This document shows, in pieces, positions 1 to 11,359 of a stretch of 64,000 nucleotides of DNA (position 1 is its first letter; every line of letters begins with the position of its first letter). Position numbers and translations under genes: made by a program. The DNA comes from Diphasiastrum complanatum. Its lineage: Eukaryota; Streptophyta; Lycopodiopsida; Lycopodiales; Lycopodiaceae. The DNA lies in contig CM055097.1 of NCBI GenBank assembly GCA_029204225.1, positions 28,819,192-28,883,191 on the forward strand, given 5' to 3'. The notes under the pieces are model-generated. The model was not told the DNA's origin. It was given only the letters and a program-made list of their open reading frames with translations, and ran no database searches.

Positions 1-1010
1 TATGATGAAAATTTTGTGAGTTTAATCGTGAAATTAACGATAAGATTTATCATTGCTTTCTTCAATACATAGACAATAAATTATGATATTCATTTTTTAC
101 AATTGTGAATGTGCGTCATAAAATTGTAAATATTACATTGTGGAATTTACTACTACTTTTGTGAATATTAATTTTGAAATTTTTATATTAAGTACAAAAC
201 TACAAATACTTAATTTTTTACTTTTGTTGTTATTTCTGAAAAATGATTGCAATATTGTAAACCTACTATTTTAAAACTTATGCATAATCTTGTGACTATT
301 GATACTGAGTTTGTGACATGATAAATACTCAAATATAAAAATAATTAAGATTATTTGTTAAGTTAGAAAATGACCAAACAATTTTCATCCTACAAAATGA
401 TCATTTCTCATATCAAAGATTTACAAGTCTCAAAACACCACAATAATGGCAAGGCCTTGCCATAATGGTGAAATTATTGAATTGAAAAGACAAAATAATT
501 ATATTTCTTTTCTTTGAGATTCAAACAAATCCATTTATTAGCTTTTTCACTAAAAAGATAATAATCGGTAACTTAAGTCATAATGAGATTCATTTGTTTC
601 TTTTTAACATTTTTGCAAAAGCTTGTTGTGGGTATTTTGCGTGTATAGATAAAATAGCCGGAAGTAGTGGAAATAAGTTGCGAGGGCTTGTAAATAATTT
701 ATTTTTGGATAAACTAGACGTCGGGCCATGTAATTAAGATAATATTAGAAGACCAAAGTTTAAGTTCTCTAAGTTTTGTAATTAGTCAAAAGTCAAAGTG
801 GTGGTAGGTGGGGTGTGCTTCCTTGTGCACCATAGATTAGTTTGTGTTTCTTTTGAAGGGTTAGGATTTCAATCCTACCTTCTTGCAAGTAGCCAATAGG
901 AAGCAAGGGCCAGGGCCACTCCAAAGATAAAAAGGCAACTCTTGTAGACCAGTTTACATTGTAATTGAGAGGAGGAAATTCTACCACTTTGGAGAGCCAA
1001 ACATCCTCAC
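1..1010. other. AT-rich region without a gene
   Basis: No supportable coding region on either strand. The stretch is strongly AT-rich. It contains a perfect 16-bp palindrome, TGGCAAGGCCTTGCCA, at about 448-463; a related GGCAAGGCC string recurs near 18,593 and in inverted form near 27,292, so it may belong to a dispersed repeat. Confidence 0.6.
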
Positions 1011-1362
1011 GTGCTAATCATGTTCAGACAGATCATTTTGAAGGAGGGATTGTCCATTGATCCTTCAAAGATTGAAGTCATAAAAAACATGAGATTTCCA
1101 AAATTTGTGAAAGGAATGCAGACGTTTTTGGGCATGACGGGCTTTCACCGCCGCTATATCTATGCATATGCAGACAAAACTCATATCTTGTATGAGGTTC
1201 TTAGGAAGGGGGCCGTTTACAAAGTGACCATTAAGCGGTATAAGGCGCTCCGTGATCTAATACATGCCTTAATTAATGCACCCATTTTGTGACCGTCGGA
1301 TTGGAGCAAACCATTTTATGTACATTACGATGCATCTCAAGTAGCTATTGGGTGCATGGTTT
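1011..1362 (+). pseudogene. Ty3/Gypsy reverse transcriptase-RNase H fragment
   Basis: The translation carries the Gypsy RT-to-RNase H connection: an EGLSIDPSKIEVI segment, TFLGMTGFHRRYI, then after one stop SDWSKPFYVHYDASQVAIG, the start of the RNase H domain (D of YDASQ). Only about 115 codons remain. The catalytic RT palm upstream and the rest of RNase H downstream are missing, and at about 1,358 the sequence jumps to an integrase-like segment. This is a dead scrap of a plant chromovirus- or Tat-like Gypsy element. It is a different copy from the large minus-strand Gypsy element at 48-55 kb. Confidence 0.8.
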
Positions 1363-1745
1363 AGTACTCCGTATTATCCTAGGGGTATATAATTCATGAT
1401 CCCTTTATATATCATATATAAATATATATATGATACAATGAAATTCTAGTTAAAATAAAACTTAAACTTAATCTAATTTAACTATAAGAGATATAGTAGG
1501 CCCTTTAATATTCTAAAGGTCTTGGAGACGGCCTACTGTATCATTAAAGGGCCTAATGTCACCATTAGTTAAATTATATCAAAGGGCCCTATCACCATAG
1601 AGAGTTTGCCATCAATTTTTTAAGGGTACATAAACATGGTTTAGTACTCCGTATTATCTTATGGGTAATGGCCAAGCTGAATCTTCCAATAAGATTCTTT
1701 GCAACAATATTGTTGACATCTTCAGAGCCTATAGAATATGTTAAC
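1358..1745 (+). repeat. Gypsy integrase scrap with a duplicated segment around a 0.25-kb insert
   Basis: A segment of about 31 bp containing TTTAGTACTCCGTATTATC occurs at 1,360-1,390 and again at 1,637-1,667. The second copy continues into an integrase motif, GNGQAESSNKIL, as found in Gypsy integrases just after the catalytic Glu region. The roughly 250 bp between the copies hold a perfect 13-bp inverted repeat (TAGGCCCTTTAAT near 1,497 and its complement near 1,542). The insert could be a small non-autonomous element with a long flanking duplication, or the product of a local tandem duplication followed by insertion. Confidence 0.5.
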
Positions 1746-2192
1746 TAGTCCTTCTTTGGTTCTTTCTTCTTCTGCCTATCAGCAGAGACTGTGGGCACTT
1801 CTTGAGATTATCTTTCTTGTTTAAAGGCCTGGATTAGACAGAAGGGACTGACTATATTGAGCCCTTCAAGTGTTAGCAACAAAGTATAGAAAAAAAATAA
1901 AATATCGTGGCATGTGTATTGAAAGTCCACATGTGAGTAATTGTTGATAAATTTCTACCATGGCATGTGTGTTATAAGACCATGGGTAGAAGCTTAAAAT
2001 AAATTCCAAACTTCTAAGTAAAAAACTTAGTATTTGATGAGTCCAATAGGAGATTGGATCTGATTTCTTTAGTGATTTGATTCAAAGATTGTGTGCTTTT
2101 GTCTTAGTGATCAAAGCAAAGTTTCCAAGTGTTACTGTGAAGATTGATTCTTAGGTTTGTGAACTAGATCTTTTGTAGATCCTTCTATACTC

Positions 2193-3545
2193 TTGAAAGT
2201 CACAAATTACATTTGTAGAATCATATCACAAGTTTTTATTCACATGACATCAATAGGTGGCATCCTATTGAAGGAAAGAAAGGATCCTGAGTGCAACCTT
2301 TGTGGCAAGGGAGGATATTTTTTCTCAAGATGCTACAAAAAGAAGACCAATCCATCCAAGGAGAACCAAAGCAAGGGGGCCGAGATGAAGGATGGAGCTT
2401 CAAGTTCAAAATGCAAATACAAGAAGGACAAGTCCAAGGAAAGGTGTTTGCTTTGTGGAAAGGTGAATGAGGCTTGGAGTCTCACAAGGACTTGCAAGAT
2501 TTGTCTTCAAGAGTCCATCACAACACATGTCAAATCTTTTGAAATTTTTCATTTGGAAGTGCATTGTTTGGTTCAAGATGCAAAGATAGATGTCACTTTC
2601 ATGAAAGTAACTTGGATTTATTTTATGTCCTTAGAAAGTATTTTGCTTGGAACTTTGGACAAGTTCAAACTTATTGTTATTATCCAAGAGAAATCAATCA
2701 AGAATAAGGAGCAATCACAAAATGAAAATAGTTTCATTTATGCTCTCATGTCAACTTATGAAGAAGCATTTTGCTTTGAAGAGATTTTTGTATCTCAAAG
2801 GTGGGTTAAGGCAATACTAGTTGAGTGTGATGCCTTGAAAGATAGAAAAATATGTTTTCCTTGTAAGCTTAGATTAGTTATGAAGTCAAGGGAATGGATA
2901 TATCTTCATAATGTAGGATCTTTTGGTTTCAATGAGATCATGAATGATGTGTTCATTCATAAAGATAAAAATTGTAAGTTTTCAATCTTAAAGGCAAGTT
3001 GTAAACTACTTATGAGAATAAGTGAAGCATCCAAAGTGGACACTTATATCCATAAGCAAGTAGTTAGCCTTATTGAGATGAAAATACCTTTTGATTTCAA
3101 TATTGGAAAAATCATGCCAAGTTGTGGTGATTTTTGGACTTATGTTTCTAGCATAAGTAATCTTGATAATCATAGGAAGTGCATGTTGAACGGTCATACT
3201 TGTTGTGATTATCATGAGACATGGAGGTCTCGGATTTCCATAAAAAAGGAGCACCATGAAGAGGACCTTAAGGAGTCATCTCAAGGTTCAAATGTGCCAA
3301 GGATTGAGGAGGAGAATACTTCTCAAGGTTCAAGTGTGCCAAGGATCGAGGAGGAGAGACCTTTTCGAATTGTGATTCCAAAAATAAACTCAAGAAATAT
3401 GGTTGAATCCATGTGGCTCACGTTTCAAGGGAAAGAGGAGCATATCTCATGTGGTATACATCTCACACTTCTCTTATGTCATTTGATAAATCAATTTGCT
3501 TTAGTGAGATCATTGCATCTCAAAATTGGAGTAAAGCCATACTAG
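2193..3545 (+). CDS. Gag-like ORF with a degenerate zinc knuckle (partial, unrecognised C-terminal part)
   Basis: An open frame of 450 codons. Residues 30-43 are a CCHC-type knuckle in which His is replaced by Tyr (CNLCGKGGYFFSRC), followed by Lys/Ser-rich sequence and a second CLLCGK segment, as in Copia Gag C-termini. The remainder is not a family I recognise. It contains a segment, roughly FxEIxxSQxWxKAIL ... SCKLLMRISEASxxDTY, that is repeated in the next ORF. Near the end, two 12-residue repeats (SQGSNVPRIEEE type, bases 3,280-3,355) lie in tandem. The start is the first Met of the open frame; a retroelement start further upstream is possible. It is likely a non-autonomous retroelement coding region. 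No protease or RT follows. Confidence 0.45.
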   Translation: MKVTNYICRIISQVFIHMTSIGGILLKERKDPECNLCGKGGYFFSRCYKKKTNPSKENQSKGAEMKDGASSSKCKYKKDKSKERCLLCGKVNEAWSLTRTCKICLQESITTHVKSFEIFHLEVHCLVQDAKIDVTFMKVTWIYFMSLESILLGTLDKFKLIVIIQEKSIKNKEQSQNENSFIYALMSTYEEAFCFEEIFVSQRWVKAILVECDALKDRKICFPCKLRLVMKSREWIYLHNVGSFGFNEIMNDVFIHKDKNCKFSILKASCKLLMRISEASKVDTYIHKQVVSLIEMKIPFDFNIGKIMPSCGDFWTYVSSISNLDNHRKCMLNGHTCCDYHETWRSRISIKKEHHEEDLKESSQGSNVPRIEEENTSQGSSVPRIEEERPFRIVIPKINSRNMVESMWLTFQGKEEHISCGIHLTLLLCHLINQFALVRSLHLKIGVKPY

Positions 3546-4114
3546 GTGAGTATGAAGTCTCTCTTGAGAACATAGATGATGTTCTTAAAAGGTTGAAATT
3601 GATTTTAAATCAATTAGAAAGCAAATGGTTATTTCATCAAATGTATGTTCTTGAGTCATGTAAGAGCAAAAGTGATTTGTTCACTCATAGTTTGAAAATT
3701 TGTATTGAGGCAAATTGTAAACTCTTTATGAGAGTAAGTGAATCATCTTCTAAAGACACTTATCTCCATAATGAATTATTTATCCTCATTGGATCTGAGA
3801 TTAGCATGGTAAACAAGTATGAAGATATGATGCAAACACTTTGTTATTATAGCATGCATAGTCTTGCCAATTTAGATGAGTCTAATTCTCTAGATCACGG
3901 TAACATGATGTTAGATCTTTGTGATCCTAATAATTCAAAAAAAAATCTTTATTTTCTCATGGATGAGCATGCACATGAAGAAGGAGCAAGCCTCAAGGTC
4001 AAGCATCTACATGAAATTTGGAAGGGATCAATTTTGGAGGTGCTACGATGGTGCAATGCTCTCAAGCTCATCAAAGATGTCAACATCAAAGAAGCACTAT
4101 CATGGATATGGTGA
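3541..4114 (+). CDS. Second copy of the repeated unknown domain (partial)
   Basis: An open frame continuing downstream of the preceding ORF in another register. It repeats the same domain: ICFSEIIASQNWSKAIL, then a longer helical segment, then CKLFMRVSESSSKDTYLH. Pairwise similarity to the preceding ORF shows an internal duplication followed by a frameshift or stop between the halves. The ORF can be extended back to an ATG at 3,413, but the similarity begins after about 3,480. I do not recognise the family. A purine tract (GAGGAGTGTGAGAAATG, about 4,231-4,247) lies 0.12 kb downstream and resembles a polypurine tract next to an LTR. Confidence 0.4.
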
Positions 4115-4230
4115 TTTCGGATCAACATCAAGCTCATTGGCTGATCGTCACACCTTTTGAACCAGCAAAGACCAATTCAGCCCATGGAGTCAAGTTCAAG
4201 ATCATCATGTTTTCCATCAAGCTAGATTTT

Positions 4231-5280
4231 TGAGGAGTGTGAGAAATGCAAAAATAAGCTTGGTAGAGGCCCAAAATCATGTATATAGGATGATTACACA
4301 TGTGTGGAGCCTGTTCCCACGTGTTAAAATAGTGTACCTGTCATGTACCATAATCATATAGGTTGTACATATGATTTAATTCAAGTTCTAGTGGCTAAAA
4401 AGGCCAAAAACCAGTTTTCTATACGAATGACACATGGCATCAATCTATTGATTGCATGAGCCACATCCTTTGGTTAGGTGTCACATCCCATGTGTAGAGG
4501 ACAGCTCACATGTGTGGAATAAGCTGAAGTAGACGAATTTTGACTTCTAGAAGATTTTCAAGTAGATCTCCATATAGAAGGAAAATGGACCAAAAGTGCT
4601 CAAAATAGAAGGTTTTGTCCAAGTGTCAGTTTTGCATGATGAATCATCATATGACAAAGCATCTTCACACATGTGGGATCAAAGGGATGATCAATACCAC
4701 GAGCTCCCACTTATTGTATATATTAGAGCCACATTTGGCCATAATCAGTGTGAGACACCAATCTTGGTTTTGGAATTCTCCATTTGTCTGCATTTGTTTT
4801 GATTGTTTTGAGGTTCTATCAATGTGTAGTTTATTTTCAGGTTGGAGTCCGTACTCAGACAGTGTTTCACACATGTCTTATCAATTTTGATCTAGCCTAA
4901 TACAAGACAACATTTACTGGAAAATTATTTCATAACTGTATAGCTAACATTAAAACAGGTCACATGCCGAAAAAAGGAAACATGCAGCCGTTCCTGGGAT
5001 TGGCACAGGTGAAGGTCATGACTTATATGACTTGACTAAACGTTAATTACAACACCTCGAATTCATTCCTCCTGAAGGTAAGCTTAAATACCAGAGAGAA
5101 ACCAAATCAGCATATACATGATAACCAAAAAATTACCTACATAAACCAATGTGAGAGTAGAAGATAAGTTATTTCAAACACTAACGATAATTGGGCTGTT
5201 CTTCTAATATGATCAAGGAAAAATGAGTAAGTATCATATTTATTAATCACATTAATACTAATTGAACTTCCACTCAAGCT
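4231..5280. other. Non-coding; possible 3' LTR after a purine tract
   Basis: After the purine tract at about 4,231 the sequence starts TGTGAGAAATGC and runs without a gene. A TATA-like TTGTATATATTAG lies near 4,714. No second LTR copy is visible upstream, so an LTR call cannot be confirmed. Nothing else recognised to 5,280. Confidence 0.3.
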
Positions 5281-5289
5281 ATTAAATCA

Positions 5290-6126
5290 TCAAACCGGAA
5301 GTCGATCTTTGTTACAGACACGGAAATCAGGACAAAGAACTGGTTGAAATATCGTTCCTCTTTTAGATTCAATAGGTTGAACTCCTCTAATTTCATAGTT
5401 ACTTTCTCATGATCTACCACCTCGATGTCCCATACCTTCGTGCTCTGCCTCCTCCATCAGGAAGAATAATTGGCTGATATCTCCTTCGTCCTTGTTCAAT
5501 ACGTTGAAGTCCTGGATTGCCAACTGGTACTCCGTACTCAGAATCTTCACCATAATCGTACTGAGGGTCCTCACCATAATCAGGAAGAATAACTTCGTCC
5601 TTGTTCAATACGTCCTGGATTGCCTACTGGTACTCCGTCCTGAGGATCTTTCACCATAATCGTACTGAGGGTCTTCACCATAATCAGGAAGAATAATTGG
5701 TTGATATCTCCTTCGTCCTTGTTCAATACGTTGAAGTCCTGGATTGCCTACTGGTACTCCGTACTGAGCATCTTCACCATAATCAGGACAAGAAACTGGT
5801 CTTTCTCTTAATCTCCTTTCTCTTTCAGGTGCAATAGGGTGAACTGCTCTTGTTTCATAGTTAGTTGCTCGTGATCGACCGCCTTGATGTCCCATACCTT
5901 CATACTCATATTCCTGTAATGCAGCTATCCCGATGCCACCTGGAGCTCCACTGTAGGTAAGGTCTTGACCTATGCCTCCGTCTGCAGAAGGCTCACCAGA
6001 AGCCCTTGACTGATAAGATTGCTCGCCTCTTCCTCTACCGTCGTTTTTTGTAGAAGCCATTGCAAATGAGCTGAGATGGGTTAAGGAAGCAATATTGTCA
6101 AACTTTCTGCAAGCACAGATGCCCAC
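5290..6126 (-). pseudogene. Repeat-protein gene, broken by frameshifts (unrecognised family)
   Basis: The likely start is the ATG at about 6,060 (MASTKNDGRGRG), preceded by a splice-acceptor-like TGCTTGCAG at about 6,110. The N-terminal part is Gly/Ser/Arg-rich. From about 5,830 downward there are tandem units of about 40 residues containing PDYGEDPQYDYG and GVPVGNPGLQRIEQGRRRYQ. Three units are recognisable at the DNA level (about 5,690-5,790, 5,580-5,720 and 5,460-5,580), the last decaying to about 5,290. The reading frame changes near 5,607 and again near 5,415, so the product is interrupted unless unseen introns restore it. Low-complexity, hydrophilic, probably disordered. No function can be assigned. 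Confidence 0.5.
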
Positions 6127-6596
6127 TTAAATTTTCCAGCAGATATTATAGTATATCCCAAACAAGTTTCAGCTTTCACAGGAGCTTCAAAATACAAATA
6201 CTAACAAACTGATGGATACTGTAATATTTTCTAGTTGACAAATACCAATCACCTATTATGAGAGTTCTTCATGTTGATCAAAATCGCAGAGAGCGAACGG
6301 AAATAAAAACTTCTGGGATGAAGTTTCCACACGCACTCCCGCCTCCTCCAGCCACCCTCAAAACAAGATCCAAATTTCAGAACAGCGTCGAAGAGAAGCT
6401 CAAGAAGTAGCCAGAAACCTTGAATATGTGCAGAATCTAGAGATTGCACTAGATTTGCGTAAGTACCCGAAGACTAGCAGAGGGTTTTATTGTCTTCCAA
6501 AACAAATCTCTCTGAATGCACACGAAACCGATCATTGCTGGGGATAGGAAGAATACTGAAAAGCGCAAACGATCGATTCGCTTAGCCAGACTATGT

Positions 6597-6607
6597 TTCT
6601 GCGCGCG

Positions 6608-6662
<55 letters not shown>

Positions 6663-6705
6663 TGAGAGTGAGAGTGAGAGTGAGACCCGATTATATAGGG
6701 GAGGC
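6597..6705 (-). promoter_or_regulatory. Candidate promoter: TATA box and TC tract
   Basis: Read on the minus strand, a CTATATAATC TATA-type box (about 6,688-6,700) is followed within 30 bp by an uninterrupted TC tract of about 50 bp (6,609-6,660), flanked by shorter TCTCAC repeats. Plant core promoters often carry such pyrimidine patches near the start site. The position and orientation suit the minus-strand gene beginning near 6,060, which would then have a 5' UTR intron ending at the acceptor near 6,110. Confidence 0.45.
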
Positions 6706-6904
6706 GAAGCGCAACATCGTTATACCTCGCCCAATTGGATGTGAACACGCGGGAACAATACCGCATCCAGCTGCCGATTGACGATTTTGAGAATATCTAC
6801 AGTCGCGGAGTTCAGCTCGTAGCGTGCTCTGAAGTTGGCAGTTTGAAAGGCTTAGCGGCTATTTTGCATTTCCCCCGCATTTTTCTGCCTCCATCGACGG
6901 GTTC

Positions 6905-7485
6905 AAACTCCATCAGAAACCTGCTTTAGCCTACTTGCCGAACCCAAGGATTTAAGCCCGCCAACGTTTAACAATCAACCATTGCAATAACTCCAAGTGG
7001 CACGGAGTCCACGTGGCAAGCATCGAGCGAGTGCAAGCAAATGAAATGATGTTAAATCTATAGCATTTGATGGTGACAACGGAACATTTCAATTAGTCAC
7101 CCGGAGATCGTTGAAAAATAAAATATGAAAAGACTGGCTTGGGGACCCCCACATTAACATCACTTTAGAATCTAAATATAATTGCTTGTTGCATTCACAT
7201 TGACTTGGTATCCATGCAAATAGGCAGGCCCATTTAAATTTAACTTTGTTTTTAGAATCAACATTTAAGAGCATATCAAATCTTAAATGAAATTGAAAAA
7301 TAATAATAATTTGAAGCCAAATACGCTAACTCCACAAATGTTGAAACACTGAAAATAATTTTCATATTATTTTTTTTTACAATTCAAATTCCAAGCCCCC
7401 CCCTTACTTAAGTCACTGCTTGAAATATTATCAAGGCTCTCCTTTTCCGCTGAAAAAGTTGATGATCCATCTTCTTCATCAGAGT
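6905..7485. other. No gene seen
   Basis: Only short open frames. No motif, repeat or RNA gene recognised. Confidence 0.5.
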
Positions 7486-8380
7486 CTATCGACTAATTCT
7501 CGAGATAAAATTATTTATTGTGGCTTTGTTGCGTTCAAGCTGAGTCGAAGATGATGATTGTGCACTTAACCCAAGCCGTTTTTGTAAAATAGATATTGTG
7601 TACTTTCGTAAATGGTTCGTCATTGTTAACTCAAAATTAAATGCAAGCACATCCACATCCGCATCCAGTACACGTACAATCTTGGTGTCGTCGCTCTGAA
7701 TGAAGCCAATTATTTTAGCAATCCAAAATAGATGACTTTCGCTATTTTTCGACGCCAAAAGTGCAATGAGACTCCCAACCTTTAATTCATTGAGGATACC
7801 AAACCATTTAGCCTTGGCAGCATTTACACTTCGTTGACTTTTTCTTGAACCCAAATAAATTTCACGTTCTTCGTTGTGAAGAAGGTTTAAAGACTCAGTC
7901 TGTTGTGGAACGATAGAGGAATCAACTGTCGTTTTGGAATTGAAGATCTGGTTGGCCACTGAAATTCTTCAGACAAGTTTAAATCTCCCAAATCAAGCAA
8001 ACGTATTTTTTGCTCTTCAAAAAAATCCGTCCACCAATGTCGATCAAACTCGTCAAAAAATTTGTATGTTGCTTGAATGGTTGTTTCCAAAAGTTTAACA
8101 CCACAAATGGATTGATTGGCCGATGTTCCCTTTGAGCTTTTGATCTTCCAAGAACATAAGTTAGAGGACACAAAGGTGCAAGCTTAACTTGAGAAGAAGG
8201 CACAGATAACCATGCCACTGAGTTAGAAAATTGCTTTTCCCACAATAATGTCATGCCACCAACATTATTAGCAATTTTGAGCTGATGTTGGAAACTAATA
8301 TCATTTATTGGTGTGATGCAATGTTCTTCCGACATTTTGATGTAATCTCTAAAATCATATGTGCAACGCAATAAAACCAC
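7486..8380 (-). pseudogene. Transposase-like C-terminal fragment (possible third copy of the composite-element gene)
   Basis: Three overlapping frames on the minus strand form one broken coding region. The first part has TYDFRDYI ... SFQHQLKI, the second KFFDEFDRHWWTDFFEEQK, and the third a small-domain signature ELKVGSLIALLA ... FWIAKIIG, which looks like the chromo/BAH-like C-terminal end of the transposase-like proteins (the group I remember as DUF7869) whose N-terminal and central parts are encoded at 38.9-40.7 kb and 57.8-58.8 kb. No part overlaps those copies, so the link rests on my memory of the family's layout. At least two frameshifts are present. A Copia LTR starting at 8,399 truncates it upstream. 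Confidence 0.4.
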
Positions 8381-8398
8381 ATTTGGTGCAGGAGTGTA

Positions 8399-8705
8399 TG
8401 TTGGATTATTCTCCTTCTTACCAATTGACTAATCGGTTTTAATCTTCATCCATTGTTTATCTAGTTTTGCAGATTTTCCTGTGTTTTTATACAGTTTGTA
8501 GAATCACATGGAATTTACGACAGTGTCTCCTTTTGAGCCTATCAGGAATCACGTTGAAAAATGTTGTCTCCTTTTTTGCATTTTTTGCCTTGCAAAAATC
8601 TCGTGTAAAATCACAGTGTCGCATTTTTTGCTTTTTTCAAAGAGCCTTAAATGTTAAGGAAATGACTCTGGCAAAGTGTGAGACAACCCTAAATGAGATT
8701 TAAGG
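8399..8705 (+). mobile_element. Copia LTR fragment (family shared with 31.4-32.7 kb)
   Basis: It begins TGTTGGATTATTCTCC and matches, in inverse orientation, the start of the LTR at 32,693 downward. After about 300 bp the LTR is joined directly to Gag sequence, so the rest of the LTR, the primer site and the Gag start are deleted. Confidence 0.75.
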
Positions 8706-10018
8706 GCACATCTACAAAGTTACATCCACGAAGGAAATTCTTCACATTCAAAATGTCTATTGGTGATTCTCTTTTCAGAATCACATTGACCAGTTTAAGA
8801 ATCTCTTGCAACAGATGGCGCAGTCGAATCAGTTATAGACGATCAAGACGCAATTATGACATTGCTTTTAAGCTTGTCCTCTACATATGAGAACTGGGCG
8901 ATGATCATATCGACACACACAGGTTTAACTCTTACTAGAGTTATCACTATGTTGCTGCAAGAAGATAATCGAAGAAGTCAAGACAATCTGTCTACTTCCT
9001 CTTCTCAAGCTCTACATGTCAACAAAGGCTCTAAGCGACAGAAACAAAAAAGCTCCAAGAAGGCTGCAACGAATTAGAAGCCGACTCAAGGTCAAGAACA
9101 ATTATCGAATCCACAATCAAAGAAGAAGATGTTTTGCAGGTATTGCAAGCACAATAATCATGAGATCAAGGATTGCTGAATTCTCCAAGCGAAGAGCACA
9201 GCCAAACAACCTGATCATTAAGCAAACACAGTTTCATCATATCCCCATATCGAAGTGGACGAAGGCTCATTCATGGTCAAAGATCAAAGCGCATTTTTGG
9301 ATGATTCATGGTTTCTAGATTCTGGAGCTACACAACATATGACCAATCAACGTGAGGAATTCAACTCCTACACTCCTTACAACACGAAGAAATTTGTTCA
9401 TCTTGGTCACAATAGTACTGACACTATTGAAGGTGAAGACACTATAAGATTGCGGTTCCAGCATGATCAATTCAAATTACTATCAAAGGTCTTATATGTT
9501 CCTAAACTCTCTACAAATCTATTATCAGTGAGTAGAATTAGAGATTTAGTTCATAAGATAGAATTTGAATCTGATCACTACAAAATCATTGATATAAGTA
9601 ATAAGATCCTTGCACTCGGTAAGAGACAGGGTTACTTATACAGATTGGTGCATTGCTATTCTGAGTCTAGTCAAGCGTTGAAAACCTCTGTTCTAGTCAA
9701 TAAAGCATTACTATGGCATCATCGCTTAGGACACTTGTAACATGCATCTGTTATGAACATGTCCAGACAATCCATAGTTCTTGATCTCAACTATCCTTCT
9801 GGTAAGGTTGATCTCCCTGTCTGTCATAGCTGCATATTTGAAAAGCAGGCTAGGATTCCTTTAAGATCAAACCATATGCATGCAGCAAAAGATCTATTAG
9901 ATGGTGTTCATACAGATATATGTGGACCTATGCAAACTCCCTCATTGCTAGATGCAAAGTATTTCATTACCTTTATTGACGAATTCTCTAGAAGAATAGT
10001 TTTTTATTTCGTTAACAT
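8706..10018 (+). pseudogene. Copia Gag-protease-integrase fragment
   Basis: Order on the plus strand: Gag remnants (8,706-9,240, several frames, same sequence family as 16,250-16,750); protease with the D-S-G-A-T active site (WFLDSGATQHMTNQ, about 9,307); GAG-pre-integrase with LWHHRLGHL (about 9,712); zinc-binding region CHSCIFEKQARIPLR; and the integrase start with DICGPMQT and FITFIDEFSR (about 9,915-9,990). A stop follows HRLGHL, and the integrase breaks off at about 10,018 where LTR sequence begins. RT and RNase H are absent. The same family appears at 15.4-18.5 kb and on the minus strand at 32.7-35.1 kb. Confidence 0.85.
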
Positions 10019-10864
10019 GCCGACAGAATGTTTACGGCCAATTTCACCGCTTATCAGCAATCAATGACAAGGACCGGATGGATGCCAGCGGATCATTAGC
10101 CAACTGGTGATCACATTTGACAACCTAATTTCTTAGTATATATAGTTGTTCATATTCATACAGTTTCAGAATTATCAGAATTATCAGAAGAAGCATTTGA
10201 ATAGTTAGTTCTCTCTCTCAAGCCTGCGAGCTTGAACATTCATGAGCATTCTAGCTCACTTCCTAAAGTTGTTTTAGAGATTGCTATTGCGCAATCGTTT
10301 ATTACCATTGTGCTTAATTCAGACTTTCATTTTAGCCACTCAGAGATAGCATAGAGTACGCGGCTTCAATCCGCAACCTGTTGTACTCATTTACTTCTGT
10401 TATGTTTTCATACTAAATCAATACTATTGCGTTCAGCTTTGTCTCGGAATGTATGTGTTTCTGTATTTTTTCACGACTAATTCATGAACAATTCGCGACT
10501 AATTATTTGTCTAATAATTTTTTATGCTTAATTGTTTGGCTACGTAATCTCTGTAGTACTGGCGATTTCAAAGTTAGTTACTATAAAATCAAACATGATT
10601 TCTATCACTATTCTTTGGTTTGAAATTGATAGGCGTAGTCATGCATTGGAAAGATGAAGATAGTTTATTCCGCCATGCACGAAAAATTGTCTTTCTAGGC
10701 AAATGAATCATTTTTCATTCGTTTCTTTTCAAGCTAGACCTACCTTCTGCACAACACTTTTCGACAATGTATGAGTCCTCAATAATACTCTGTAAGACTG
10801 CACATCATATTCAAGGGAACACTGATCGGCGTATCCAAAGTTCGATCAAGTAAGAAACTTTCGC
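10019..10864 (+). mobile_element. Copia 3' LTR, 5'-truncated
   Basis: Similar along its whole length to the reverse complement of 31,442-32,290, ending at GCA just after AAGAAACTTTC. The first roughly 0.4 kb of the LTR is missing. It is fused to the broken integrase upstream and abuts a Gypsy protease fragment downstream. Confidence 0.7.
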
Positions 10865-11350
10865 ATATCTCGTTGACACATATAGTCTGTTGTAGAATCC
10901 ATTGTTGCAAGAGCTTGATTCGAGTTGACAATGTCGGTTTGAGAGTCGTACTGGACTCCCAAAGTCTTCATTTATCGATCGTAGGTATGATCAATTGTTG
11001 ATGAATCATCATCCCCTCTTTGGACTACTGGCTTGTTAGTCCAAGTGATTGGATTTACTTTGACCGCACGCTCACGGTTCTCAAGAGTAATTTTGTCGGT
11101 GCCTCAGTTATGAATTACTTGCGCAACTTGTAACCATGGACATCCCAATAAAATTCGATATACATTAAGTGTGTCAGGTAAGTCCTTACTACAAAATTAA
11201 TGACAAACTGCACTCCAACTATTTCGACATATACATCATCAACCATTCCTCTCGGACGGTGCGGACTTTCATTTGATTAGCTTGCTTGATGGCAAAAGTG
11301 GCAGGCTTCAACTTCGTAAGTCCCCATTTTGCACATAGCTTGGTTGAAAT
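10865..11350 (-). pseudogene. Ty3/Gypsy protease fragment
   Basis: Plus-strand bases 10,870-11,350 align along their length with 52,665-53,130, the protease region of the large minus-strand Gypsy element (for example the shared GTTATGAATTACTTGCGCAA). It is the same Gypsy family but a separate, more decayed copy with no long open frame. Confidence 0.75.
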
Positions 11351-11359
11351 CAGGTTAAA

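Noticed and set aside
6449-6781. Open frames across the GA/TC tract on both strands
   Set aside because: Low-complexity artefacts; the region fits a promoter and 5' UTR better.
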